Below, piece by piece: positions 45,913-55,220 of a stretch of 64,000 bases of DNA. Position 1 is the stretch's first letter; each line of letters opens with the position of its first letter. The position numbers were made by a program, and so were the translations under genes. The stretch is from Paenibacillus foliorum (GTDB lineage Bacteria; Bacillota; Bacilli; Paenibacillales; NBRC-103111): positions 184,662-248,661 of the forward strand of contig NZ_WHOD01000052.1 of NCBI RefSeq assembly GCF_013141765.1, written 5' to 3'. The notes under the pieces are model-generated. The model saw nothing but the letters and a program-made list of their open reading frames with translations. It did no database searches and was not told where the DNA came from.

Positions 45913-47280
45913 TCATCCATTATTTACTCCCTTACCATCACCAGCTCCGAGGCTCTCGATCTGCCGCTGCTCGAATTGATGCGCTGCTGCATTTTCCAGC
46001 TCAGGTGTACAAATTTTCCTCAGCTCCGCCTCCAATTCCTGCGCATGCCTAGGATGCTGTGTGAACACGTTGCACAGCTCATCGGGATCTTCAGCCAGTT
46101 GAAACAACTGATGCGGCGCATCCATGTTATAGATCAGCTTCCAATCACCTTTGCGGATCATGTAAGCACCCGAACGGGTGCCATGTCCATGATATTCAGA
46201 GAATACGATTCGCTCTGAATCGTTGTCTGGGATTTCCTGCAGCGGGGTTCCCACCCAATCTGCCGGTCTCGATGCGCCCGCTGACCAGAATAAACTCGCT
46301 TGCACATCCAGCAAATCAACCAGCGTTTCCACAATAGCACCCGCCCTGTAGTCAGGACCCATTGCCAGGCAAGGAACCCTGACAGAATCCTCGAACATGG
46401 AGCTTTTAAACCACATCCCGAACTTGCCAAGCATTTCTCCGTGATCGGAGACATAGAGCAAATTGGTAGTTTCCGCCAGCCCGGAACGCTCCAAATATTC
46501 GATAAGCCTTCCTAGCTGCTGGTCAACGAAGCTAACGTTACCATAATAGCCTCGCCTCAGCCCCCGTACTTGTTCTTCAGTGAATAGATCCCAGTTAAAG
46601 TGGTCGCGCAAATCTCTTGCGTAAGGATGATTTGCCGAAGCTTGCTCGGTGCCGTATTTGGGCAGATCACCCTCCGGGTACATATCCCAGAACTCCTGCG
46701 TATTCCACTGCGGAGGATGCGGGTTCACCACGTTCACCGTAAGGACCCATGGGCAATCGAGCTTAGGCGCCGAAGAAGCTAACCACTGTAAGGCCTGATC
46801 GACCTTCGCGATATCGTTGTCGAATGCATCCTCTCGAACGCCATAATTGTTCCCCTTTGCCTCTGCTCCGTGGCGAATCCCTAGCGGACTTCTTTGAATA
46901 TTGACATCCCCAGGGAATTTGCGATCTCTGGGCTGAAACAGCTCCGAGAATCCCAGATTCTCGCCTCGGTCATACACATCCACTTTCCCGATATAAACGG
47001 AATGGACGCCTTGATCAGCTAAGACCTTGCCGTAGGTAAGCTGCTCTTTCTTCACATTCATGAGACAATTGTTATACGTCTGAAGCTCATGGACTCTCTT
47101 TCCTGACATGAATGAAGAGCGGCAAGGTAAACAAAGGGGAGACGGGCAATAAGCATTTCGATACATCGTCCCATACGCTGCCATTCGCTCCATATGGGGC
47201 GTTTGGATAAAAGGATGCCCGTATACAGAAGAAATCATTGGGTTATGCTCATCCGACATCAACAAGATCGTGTTAGCCAT
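45913..47280 (-). CDS. Sulfatase (cysteine-type, S1 family)
   Basis: The sulfatase motif CLPCR starts at Cys50 when counted from ATG at 47280. An in-frame GTG at 47286 is possible, but the ATG overlaps the stop of the shortened sulfatase gene in a TGATG arrangement and gives the usual N-terminus MANTILLMSDEHNPM. The second metal site is LLYVSDHGEMLGKFG. It is about 455 residues long and cytoplasmic. It is translationally coupled to the upstream truncated sulfatase and about 60 bases from the GH43-like gene. Confidence 0.92.
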   Translation of the reverse strand: MANTILLMSDEHNPMISSVYGHPFIQTPHMERMAAYGTMYRNAYCPSPLCLPCRSSFMSGKRVHELQTYNNCLMNVKKEQLTYGKVLADQGVHSVYIGKVDVYDRGENLGFSELFQPRDRKFPGDVNIQRSPLGIRHGAEAKGNNYGVREDAFDNDIAKVDQALQWLASSAPKLDCPWVLTVNVVNPHPPQWNTQEFWDMYPEGDLPKYGTEQASANHPYARDLRDHFNWDLFTEEQVRGLRRGYYGNVSFVDQQLGRLIEYLERSGLAETTNLLYVSDHGEMLGKFGMWFKSSMFEDSVRVPCLAMGPDYRAGAIVETLVDLLDVQASLFWSAGASRPADWVGTPLQEIPDNDSERIVFSEYHGHGTRSGAYMIRKGDWKLIYNMDAPHQLFQLAEDPDELCNVFTQHPRHAQELEAELRKICTPELENAAAHQFEQRQIESLGAGDGKGVNNG

Positions 47281-47702
47281 CAGCACTTCGCTCCATATGC
47301 CGGATTGAGCTCGACCGGCACCGGTGCTTGGACGGCTTCACGCCAATTCAGCATAAGCTGATACAGCTCTTCCGTCTGTTCCGGCAGCTCTTCAACAAGA
47401 TTATGTTTCTCACCCATGTCCGTTTCCAGATCGTACAATTCCAGCTTTCGCAAATGTGCTGCCCCTCTCTCCGGAGAAGCAACCGTATAGACCCCATGGC
47501 GGGGTGTATACAATCCAGTCATCAGCGAAGCACGGGTTGGAGAGCAGTTCGGGTTGGCATAAGCGCTGTTGAATACCATTCCTTGTCCAGCCAATTGGTC
47601 CATACGAGGCGTTTCATAATAAGTGCTGCCCATAAATCCGACATCTTTCCAGCCTAAATCGTCAATTAATAGAAATACAATATTGGGTTTGCAGTGTTCC
47701 AC
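47280..47702 (-). pseudogene. Internally deleted sulfatase (N- and C-terminal ends joined in frame)
   Basis: This 140-codon ORF starts as a normal sulfatase (NIVFLLIDDLGWKDVGFMGS, formylglycine motif CSPTR at Cys53, LMTGLYTPRHGVYTV). Near residue 80 it jumps to sequence typical of sulfatase C-termini (LELYDLETDMGEKHNLVEEL). About 300 residues that carry the second metal site and most of the substrate pocket are missing. The junction keeps the frame. The start is GTG at 47702 behind AAGGGAGG. It cannot be an active sulfatase but still couples translation to the next gene. The expressed peptide may be inert. Confidence 0.85.
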
Positions 47703-47720
47703 GATGCTAGCCTCCCTTCT

Positions 47721-49562
47721 CTATGGTTTGAGAACATCTAGCTTCTCTATAAATATGGGGCTCGCATACATGAACCCGCCATCCCGCTGCATCGCCCGCA
47801 GGTAATAATGGGTCGTATGCTGCACCTTACCTAGCGGCACTAGCAGATCTACAATTGGAGAAGAGGAGGATGCGGACCACACTGTCCTGCCTTCTGAAAT
47901 AATTTCAATGGATTGCAAAGGAGCCTCGGCATGGATTTGAATATGCGCTGTCATCTCCTCGCCTTCCGCAAGCTGAACATCGCCGCCCATCAATACGTCA
48001 TTGATCGTGTACCAGACAATCGCCCGCGTATCGCAGACTGCCCAAGTACAACGGCTCCATAAAGCGTTGAATATATGACGTCGTTCCACGCGCTCCGTCC
48101 ACACTCCGGTTAGAATGACACTTTTGGCGTTCTCATAGACAACACGTCCAGGCCAGCCCGTATGGTTATCAGTCCCACCTGTAAAACCTAATTTATGGCC
48201 GATCCTCAGCGCATCCTGTACAGAAGCGTTCAGGTTATGCGATAAGCCCCGCCAAACGTCTGTATAATCGTTTTTTTCCATATTACCGCGATTTTGCACG
48301 ATTTCAACCAGCCGCCTATATTCGCGGGGCTCGGACCAGTTATATTGATGCCAGCCGGGAATACCTTCTTTTTTTAAAGTCGCATTACTGTTGGTATGAT
48401 GGGGTATCGCAATAAAATCTTGAAACGTATCCAGCTGGCTTGTGGCCATTTCCAGGTTTTCAGGCTTGAATCCCGCTTTGCCGCCACGTACCGCTGGATG
48501 GTTCGGATCGGTGAAATAGTAATTTTCATGCCCACGATTCGTGGAATTCTCCCACCCATATAAAGTGGCGAAGCTATCATCATCATTATAAGAATCAACT
48601 ACACACACGGTTTGATCCCATTCCAATCCGGCAGGATCGTGGTCGCTGGGAGCGGCAAAATTCATATTTAAATCGTCCCGCGCACATCTAAACGCTTCCA
48701 TCATAGGGCGTCCGCCATCAGCGCCTGCTGCCTCCTCCGTATGCCAATGGATTTCACCGAATGCGGGAAGAAACCCCTGCTTCTCTCCAGTAAGAACCGG
48801 ATTGCCTTTAACAACCAGATCCTCTCTATCAACGAGTCCGTTGGAAATATTCTCGTGGATCGATAATTCGTTCATTGGGATAAACACCGTCAAACACTCC
48901 ACTTGCTCTGGCGCATCTAATTCAATGATTTCGGAGTGAAGCATAGTTACAGATGCAGAATCAGCCAGCCACGACCACCTGACCGTTACAGGCTTCTCGA
49001 AATGAGAGGGGTTCCCGTAGCGGTCTTCAGGAACTAGGCAAGTTCTTACCTTTCCATTAGCTCCAGCTATGGGATGCGAATACACAGAAAATCGTTCTAC
49101 AGGTCCAGCTTGAACGCTTAGTCTGCATCCCTTTTCCATCTCTTTCAGCAGCGGATTGAGCTCTGTTCCTTTATCAGCCCAGATGGATAACGGTTCCCTA
49201 ATCCAGATATCCAAATCCAAATCCATTGCGGCATAAAGAGAAGGAGTCGCCGTAAGCTTGATGGATATGGGCTCGCCTTTGCGTATCATCTGCAAGAGCC
49301 TTACTTTCAAAATAATGCGTTGTTTGCGATTCTGGAACAAATCAGGTCCGGCTTTGCTTACCGTTGGACTGAATAAAACCTCAGCATGCTCCATCTCAAT
49401 ATGATGAATCTTCCATTCATAATATTGGCGAAATAAACCGCCCCGAAGCTCCACTTCGGTCCCAGGAACGTAGTTTTTCTCTGGCAGCCAAGTCAATACA
49501 TAAGCAAATTGCCGGTGTGCAGAACAATGCGCCTGAGCATTATTTGTAACATGCAGTCCCAT
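47721..49562 (-). CDS. DUF3604-family metal-dependent hydrolase-like protein
   Basis: In this 613-residue protein the second half has PHP-like metal-site motifs: FGEIHWHTEEAAGADG, then PSDHD, GYENS-like GWENSTNRGHENYYF, IPHHTNSN and GGTDNHTGWPGR. This pattern is the DUF3604 family, often encoded beside sulfatases in polysaccharide loci, with no firmly established reaction known to me. The N-terminal about 260 residues look like beta-sandwich domains. No signal peptide is visible. GAAAGGGG precedes ATG at 49562. It stands in the middle of the sulfatase operon. Confidence 0.82.
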   Translation of the reverse strand: MGLHVTNNAQAHCSAHRQFAYVLTWLPEKNYVPGTEVELRGGLFRQYYEWKIHHIEMEHAEVLFSPTVSKAGPDLFQNRKQRIILKVRLLQMIRKGEPISIKLTATPSLYAAMDLDLDIWIREPLSIWADKGTELNPLLKEMEKGCRLSVQAGPVERFSVYSHPIAGANGKVRTCLVPEDRYGNPSHFEKPVTVRWSWLADSASVTMLHSEIIELDAPEQVECLTVFIPMNELSIHENISNGLVDREDLVVKGNPVLTGEKQGFLPAFGEIHWHTEEAAGADGGRPMMEAFRCARDDLNMNFAAPSDHDPAGLEWDQTVCVVDSYNDDDSFATLYGWENSTNRGHENYYFTDPNHPAVRGGKAGFKPENLEMATSQLDTFQDFIAIPHHTNSNATLKKEGIPGWHQYNWSEPREYRRLVEIVQNRGNMEKNDYTDVWRGLSHNLNASVQDALRIGHKLGFTGGTDNHTGWPGRVVYENAKSVILTGVWTERVERRHIFNALWSRCTWAVCDTRAIVWYTINDVLMGGDVQLAEGEEMTAHIQIHAEAPLQSIEIISEGRTVWSASSSSPIVDLLVPLGKVQHTTHYYLRAMQRDGGFMYASPIFIEKLDVLKP

Positions 49563-49613
49563 ATAGAAATCCCCTTTCAGGAAACTGTATCCGCTTCTAC
49601 TATTCGTTTGTAA

Positions 49614-51110
49614 TTATCGATACAAATGCTTGATTTCATCCCAATTCCGCTGGCCTGTATGAACCATCCGAGTCATCGTATTGCGGCTTTTAAGGCTTAC
49701 TGCTTTGGATTTGGCAGTTGATGACTTTGTATGATATTGGTTGATATGGTCGATAAGCTGCTCTTGCAGCTGCAAACGAACGGTCGTATAAACTGGATCT
49801 GTGAAACAGTTATCCAACTCATCGGGGTCGTTAGCATGATCGTAGAGCTCGCCCTCCCCTTGGCCATAATAGACTAATCTGTACCGGTCCGTACGAATGG
49901 CATTTACATTAACCTCGTATCGTGGAGACGACCATTCACAAACGGTGTACAGCTTACCCGGCAAATTCTCCTCAATAACAGGCTTCAAGCTTCTACCGTC
50001 AATCCCATCCGGTATCGGCACTTCGCAAAGCTCGCATAACGTCGGGAACATATCGACGCTCTCCATAATGCCGGCCTTCATTAGCCCTGATGGTCCTCCA
50101 GGATACTTTAATATAAATGGAATCCGATGGATCGATTCGTAGATGCCAATATTTTTATTAACCATCCCATGATCCCCTGCAAAATCGCCGTGGTCGGAGG
50201 TGAAGATAATAGTCGTGTTATAGTATTCTCCCGTCTGCCTCAAATGATCGAGCACTCTTCCTATCTGCTCATCAATTCGAGTAATCAGGCTGTAATAAAA
50301 AGCAAGCTGTCGCCTTAAGTCAGCTTCACTCTCCGGGATATACGGCATGCCTCCAAAAGTGTCTGCAAGCTTTCTCATTATTTCCGGTTTTCCTGCAAAT
50401 TTACGTTCGAACAGGTCAATCACTCCGCTCGGTAGCTGGATGGAGTCAGGATCGTATAACAAACCACTGTCAAATGGAACCGTATAGGGCTCATGAGGAC
50501 GTTGGAAGCTCATATGGGCAAAAAACGGGCGCCGTTCATCTCTATTCTTTAAAAACTGCAGCGTCTCATCACCTGTCCAAGTTTCCAAGGAATGCTGCTC
50601 CGGTATCATCGATTCAAAAGCACGAACACGACTGCCTGGATGCTCAGGCTTCATCGTACCCAAGTCATATAAGTTCGCAATACCAAGATCGTGCAAGTAT
50701 TTAAAATAGTGATTCTGCAACGGATCATTGCGGTCACAGTCACACAAATCACAATAACGTAAATATTCAAACCCTTCCCGGTCCCATGCACCGATCATAT
50801 GAGACTTGCCAATCAGTGCTGTTTGATAGCCCGTACGACGAAACATTGCTGATAACGTATGCTCATTGCGGTCGTTCATTTCGTAAATATCGTTACCCAG
50901 TATGCCATGTGTATGTGGGTACTGTCCTGTAATAAATGTTGTTCGGGACGGGGCGCATATTGGATTATTACAGTAAGCCTGCTTGAACATGACGCCCTCA
51001 TGGGCAAGTTGATCCAACTGTGGCGTCCGAACCTGCCTCCCTGCAATACCCAGACAATCAGCGTGAAATTGGTCTGCCATAATATAAAGCACATTCGGTC
51101 GCGTGTTCAT
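49614..51110 (-). CDS. Sulfatase (cysteine-type, S1 family)
   Basis: In this 498-residue sulfatase the motif CAPSR starts at Cys52. The first metal site is VLYIMADQFHADCLG and the second is IFTSDHGDFAGDHG. The overall N-terminal pattern resembles the sulfatase at 22136, suggesting a related subfamily. There is no signal peptide, and AGAGGG precedes the start. It is 64 bases from the sulfatase upstream (51175) and 51 bases from the DUF3604 gene. Confidence 0.93.
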   Translation of the reverse strand: MNTRPNVLYIMADQFHADCLGIAGRQVRTPQLDQLAHEGVMFKQAYCNNPICAPSRTTFITGQYPHTHGILGNDIYEMNDRNEHTLSAMFRRTGYQTALIGKSHMIGAWDREGFEYLRYCDLCDCDRNDPLQNHYFKYLHDLGIANLYDLGTMKPEHPGSRVRAFESMIPEQHSLETWTGDETLQFLKNRDERRPFFAHMSFQRPHEPYTVPFDSGLLYDPDSIQLPSGVIDLFERKFAGKPEIMRKLADTFGGMPYIPESEADLRRQLAFYYSLITRIDEQIGRVLDHLRQTGEYYNTTIIFTSDHGDFAGDHGMVNKNIGIYESIHRIPFILKYPGGPSGLMKAGIMESVDMFPTLCELCEVPIPDGIDGRSLKPVIEENLPGKLYTVCEWSSPRYEVNVNAIRTDRYRLVYYGQGEGELYDHANDPDELDNCFTDPVYTTVRLQLQEQLIDHINQYHTKSSTAKSKAVSLKSRNTMTRMVHTGQRNWDEIKHLYR

Positions 51111-51174
51111 TGTCAGCCCTCTTTCCGTATGTTATTGCGTTATTGCATTCAGTCCTCGCTTCGGCATCCTTCGC

Positions 51175-52464
51175 CTACTCCATAGGCGGGTCACCTAATT
51201 CAGGCAGAGGCCACAAATTACTGGGCCCTCTGATAGAATTGAATTGGCTCTCCATCCGAGCTGCAACTTCAGGATAGTCCTCGGCTCTATTGTTCGTTTC
51301 CGCTGCATCGTCATTCAATTGGTACAGCTCAAGCTTACCTTTGCTTCCAATACGAATAGCCTTCCAGCCTTCGCTTACATCCAACAAAGCCTGCCTGCTC
51401 TTGCGGATCGGTCCCATATTGATAAACTCCCAATACAGCAGCGTATGCTGCCTTTGGCCGTCTTGGTTAAGCAGCGTCGGCACCATCGATATGCCATCAA
51501 TTCCTGCGGGCGTAGTGCCGCTGGCCAACTCCGCTAATGTAGGCATAAAGTCTTGAAATGCGCTTACATGCTCGCTCACACCTGGATGTATCGTCCCAGG
51601 CCATCTTACTAGAAGCGGCACATGAATGCCTCCATCGTAAACATCCCGTTTCATGCCACGAAACGGTCCCGAACTGCGAAAGAAACGAACCATGTCCGCA
51701 ACTTCGCGGTTGTATTCGCTGCCAGGTCCGTGATCACTCGATAAGATCACCATCGTCTCGCCATCGATATTCAGCTCCTTGAGCATATCAATCAGCTTGC
51801 CGATATCCCGATCCATCCGTGTAATCATGGCTGCATAATTACGATATTCTTCCGGCCAATCCATAGAGCTGTAAGGAGCATCATCCGGCGGATTATAAGG
51901 ATTGTGAGGTAGCGTGTAAGCGAGGTACATAAAGAAAGGCTGATCGCGCTTCCGCTGCACCAAGGCAAGCGCCTCCTCGGTAAACAAATCGTGGCTATAT
52001 GCCCCTGTGGGCAGCTTTACTTGCTGGTCATTACACCACAGGTGCTCAGGGTAATAGTTGTGCGCTGTTCTATGAGAATCATAGCCGTAAAAATAATCAA
52101 AGCCTTTAAGAGTCGGATATCCCGTGCTTCCGGCTTTGCCGAGTCCCCATTTCCCGATGCATGCCGTTTCGTAGCCTGCTTCCTTCAATACTTCAGCAAG
52201 GGTCGTGTCCTCTGGTCGTAACGGTTCATCATTGCCTTGCGGTGGATTCCCTTTGATATAGCCGTTTCCTTGGTGCTGGCCTGTCATTAAACAAGCCCGT
52301 GAGGGACCGCAAACCGGTCCCCCCGAGTAATGTCTGGCAAACCTCATGCCTTCTGCTGCCATCCGGTCAAGACATGGCGTCTGAATGAGTGTTTGCCCAT
52401 AACAGCCTAAATCACCAAAACCAAGGTCATCCGCCAGTATGAATATAATATTGGGTTGTGACAT
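51175..52464 (-). CDS. Sulfatase, arylsulfatase A-like (cysteine-type, S1 family)
   Basis: In this 429-residue sulfatase the motif CGPSR starts at Cys52, with IIFILADDLGFGDLGCYGQT at the N-terminus and VILSSDHGPGSEYN as second metal site. The arylsulfatase A-type features (DDLGFGDLGCYG, LMTGQHQGNGYIKGN) set it apart from the other copies. There is no signal peptide. It follows the second LplA gene by 45 bases and starts the enzyme part of the operon. Confidence 0.93.
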   Translation of the reverse strand: MSQPNIIFILADDLGFGDLGCYGQTLIQTPCLDRMAAEGMRFARHYSGGPVCGPSRACLMTGQHQGNGYIKGNPPQGNDEPLRPEDTTLAEVLKEAGYETACIGKWGLGKAGSTGYPTLKGFDYFYGYDSHRTAHNYYPEHLWCNDQQVKLPTGAYSHDLFTEEALALVQRKRDQPFFMYLAYTLPHNPYNPPDDAPYSSMDWPEEYRNYAAMITRMDRDIGKLIDMLKELNIDGETMVILSSDHGPGSEYNREVADMVRFFRSSGPFRGMKRDVYDGGIHVPLLVRWPGTIHPGVSEHVSAFQDFMPTLAELASGTTPAGIDGISMVPTLLNQDGQRQHTLLYWEFINMGPIRKSRQALLDVSEGWKAIRIGSKGKLELYQLNDDAAETNNRAEDYPEVAARMESQFNSIRGPSNLWPLPELGDPPME

Positions 52465-52509
52465 ACGACCATGACCTCCTTATGCTTTTCAATCAGCTAC
52501 AATCTTTGT

Positions 52510-54195
52510 TTATTTTTTCTTTTTGGCATCGTAAGCCGTTTGGTAAATGGCTACAAGCTTATCCAAATTCATCGACTTTAATTGGCTTAAATACGCATCC
52601 CAGCCTTTGTCGATATCCATATCGCCAGTTACAAACCGTGCAAACATTTCTTCCACATAGGTTCCAATAGTTTTCGAATGGTCGACAACCTGCTTGCCTT
52701 GGTCGGCTTCCATGAACAACATTGGGATCAGCGTATCCGGTTTCTGTTTGTAAGGCTCATACAGGTCTTTGGTTGCTTCAAAGAGAATCAGTGGTAGCGG
52801 CTTTGGCGCCTTGGGATCAATTGCACTTGTGTAACGCTGGGAATCAGGAGTAGCGAATAGCCCCCGCTGTAACCAATTGTTATTGCTTTTTTCTTCAGCA
52901 ATCGGAGCTAAAGTGGCAAATTCCGCCGGCTTTCCGTTGGCGCCCATTTCCCCTGGTAATGGTTTACGCCAGTTGAGGCCTTCTCCACCTTTTTGCAGCC
53001 TCCATGTCACATCGGGGTCATACAAGAAATCTGCCAATCTCATAGCCACCTCAGGATGCTTGGCTGCTTTGGTAATGATGAATTCTCCCGTACTCGTCGC
53101 GCTAGGCGTGTAAGGAGCAACCTGCAGCCCGCTTGGTCCTTTTAATGGTGGTACAGCGACATATTCAGACCATCTGTTGCTTGGTCCCCCATACTGGGTA
53201 ATTTGCCCAGTACCCAGTGATGATGAAGAGCCCATAATCGGGATATTGGGGTTTTCTCCTAACGCTTTTAGCTGCTTTAAATTTTGTGTAAAGGCTTGCG
53301 GGTCAATCAACTTCTCTGCATACAGCTTATTTAAAAATTTCAGTCCTTCCTTCCAGCCCGGCTGGGTAAAGGATGGGGTGATCTTGCCATTATTCACGTA
53401 CATATGCTGTGCATCATCAATGGAAAATCCGGATGTTGTATTCAGTGTAGGATTAAGGACAAAGGCGTTCATAATGAACTCATCCAGTCCCGTATGGTTG
53501 CCTTGGATAGAGCCTGACAACGGGATCTCATCCGCTTTCCCGTTACCGTTCGGGTCCTTCTCTTTGAATGCCTTCAATACATTGTATAATTCGTCGGGGG
53601 TTGTCGGCATCTTCAAGCCAAGCTTATCCATCCATGGCTTGTATAGCCAGAATTTCTGCCCCATCGAGCATTGATAGCAATCATTAACAATCGGTAACGA
53701 ATAAATATTGCCATCCGGAGCTGTTATATCATCTTTAGTTGCCGGGAAGGCATCGAAAACATATTTCTTCGTATTTGGACCATATTGATCAATAAGCTTA
53801 TTTAAGGGTATAAATACGCCTTGCTTCCCATAATTCAATTGCTGGGCACTTGTCACATGGAAATTCATGATCACATCGGGATAGTCACCGCTGGCCAAAA
53901 CCACATTCAGCTTGACTGGTGATTCGGGTCCCTCTGGAGCAACCTGCCATTCAATATGAATATTCGTTTGCTCCTCCACCCATTTCGTTGCTGAGCTTGT
54001 TGCAAAATCGATATTCGGGCGACCTTCAACCAGAACCTTGAGCGTTGTCTTTTCTTTGGTTATCGGCAAAGTTCCTGCAGGCGTAACAATCGACTCCACT
54101 TTGGGTGGTGTTACACTCGTGGCAGGCTGCACTGCAGTTGAGCACGCGCTTAGCACTACAACAAACGTTAGTCCCATTAAACTCATTTTCTTCAT
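52510..54195 (-). CDS. LplA-type solute-binding lipoprotein with AlgQ-like calcium loop (importer 2)
   Basis: This 561-residue paralogue of the protein at 28340 has a lipobox VLSAC (Cys18). Shared segments include PITKEKTTLKV, TNIHIEW, LASGDYPDV and the calcium loop DPNGNGKADE at 214-223. The ligand-facing regions differ, so the two importers probably take related but different oligosaccharides. TGGAGG precedes the start. It follows its two permeases and precedes the sulfatase series. Confidence 0.9.
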   Translation of the reverse strand: MKKMSLMGLTFVVVLSACSTAVQPATSVTPPKVESIVTPAGTLPITKEKTTLKVLVEGRPNIDFATSSATKWVEEQTNIHIEWQVAPEGPESPVKLNVVLASGDYPDVIMNFHVTSAQQLNYGKQGVFIPLNKLIDQYGPNTKKYVFDAFPATKDDITAPDGNIYSLPIVNDCYQCSMGQKFWLYKPWMDKLGLKMPTTPDELYNVLKAFKEKDPNGNGKADEIPLSGSIQGNHTGLDEFIMNAFVLNPTLNTTSGFSIDDAQHMYVNNGKITPSFTQPGWKEGLKFLNKLYAEKLIDPQAFTQNLKQLKALGENPNIPIMGSSSSLGTGQITQYGGPSNRWSEYVAVPPLKGPSGLQVAPYTPSATSTGEFIITKAAKHPEVAMRLADFLYDPDVTWRLQKGGEGLNWRKPLPGEMGANGKPAEFATLAPIAEEKSNNNWLQRGLFATPDSQRYTSAIDPKAPKPLPLILFEATKDLYEPYKQKPDTLIPMLFMEADQGKQVVDHSKTIGTYVEEMFARFVTGDMDIDKGWDAYLSQLKSMNLDKLVAIYQTAYDAKKKK

Positions 54196-54305
54196 GTATG
54201 AACCTCCATTGAAATTTAGATTACCTCTACACCTATACTGTTTAGCTATCAGTTTCTAGGATCCACTGCAGCTGTATGCCGCTTGGACCGCCATACTTAT
54301 TCGTG

Positions 54306-55202
54306 TCAGCCCTTCAGTGATCCAATCATCATTCCTTTAACAAAATGCTTCTGCACGAACGGATAGATCAGCATTAGGGGGAGCGTAGAGACAACAATTA
54401 ATGTATATTTTAATACATCGGTCATTCCATCCAGCTTGGCGGCATCAGTAACCTGGTCAAGCATATCCGGGGTAACTTGGCTCAGTACCAGAATCTCCCT
54501 TAAGACAAGCTGTAAGGGAAACAATTTAGCATTGGATAAGTAAATCATTGCTTGAAAGTAAGTGTTCCAATGGTTTACTGCATAGAATAGCGCATTGACC
54601 GCTATGATCGGTGCAGAAAGGGGGATCGCCATGCGAAATAAGAATCGAAAGTCGCTGCATCCATCCATCTGTGCCGATTCGAGCATTTCGTGCGGTATGG
54701 TAGTTTTAAAATAAGTTCTGGTAATAATCACGTTCCACACAGCCAAGGCCCCGGGAATAATCATTGCCCATCGCGTGTTCACCAGCCCGAGCTCTTTCAC
54801 GATCATATAAGTCGGAATTAATCCTCCATGAAAAATCATCGTAAATACGAATAAGGACATAAATATATTTCTCCCAAAAAAATCCGACCTCGACAGCGGA
54901 TAGCCTGCCAACAGTGTAAATGCAATGTTAACCGCCGTACCAATGGCCGTGTAATAAAGGGAGTTGCCGAAGCCAATCCACACCTTCTTATACTCAAAAA
55001 CCTTGTAATATCCCTCCAGGCTTATTTCCACCGGCCATAACCAAACTCTTCCCGCTCCTACTGCTACAGGCGAGCTCAAAGAATTGCTTAATACGGCAAC
55101 GAGCGGATAAAGAACAGAAACTGTAAAGAGGGTTAGAATTAAATAGTTCATGATAGTAAAAACCCTGTCGCTCCCTGTTTCAACTATTCGTTTAGCTTTC
55201 AT
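54306..55202 (-). CDS. LplC/YtcP-type ABC permease (importer 2)
   Basis: The 298 residues have six membrane segments, the EAA loop MLESAQMDGCSDFRFLFRMA and the end HFVKGMMIGSLKG, the same as in importer 1. An AAGGAG site precedes ATG at 55202. It lies 18 bases after the LplB-type gene, and 110 bases separate it from the binding-protein gene. Confidence 0.93.
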   Translation of the reverse strand: MKAKRIVETGSDRVFTIMNYLILTLFTVSVLYPLVAVLSNSLSSPVAVGAGRVWLWPVEISLEGYYKVFEYKKVWIGFGNSLYYTAIGTAVNIAFTLLAGYPLSRSDFFGRNIFMSLFVFTMIFHGGLIPTYMIVKELGLVNTRWAMIIPGALAVWNVIITRTYFKTTIPHEMLESAQMDGCSDFRFLFRMAIPLSAPIIAVNALFYAVNHWNTYFQAMIYLSNAKLFPLQLVLREILVLSQVTPDMLDQVTDAAKLDGMTDVLKYTLIVVSTLPLMLIYPFVQKHFVKGMMIGSLKG

Positions 55203-55220
55203 TGCGCATCTCCTTATTCT

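Noticed and set aside
53177..53674. 165-codon plus-strand frame
   Set aside because: Antisense shadow of the second LplA-type binding-protein gene.
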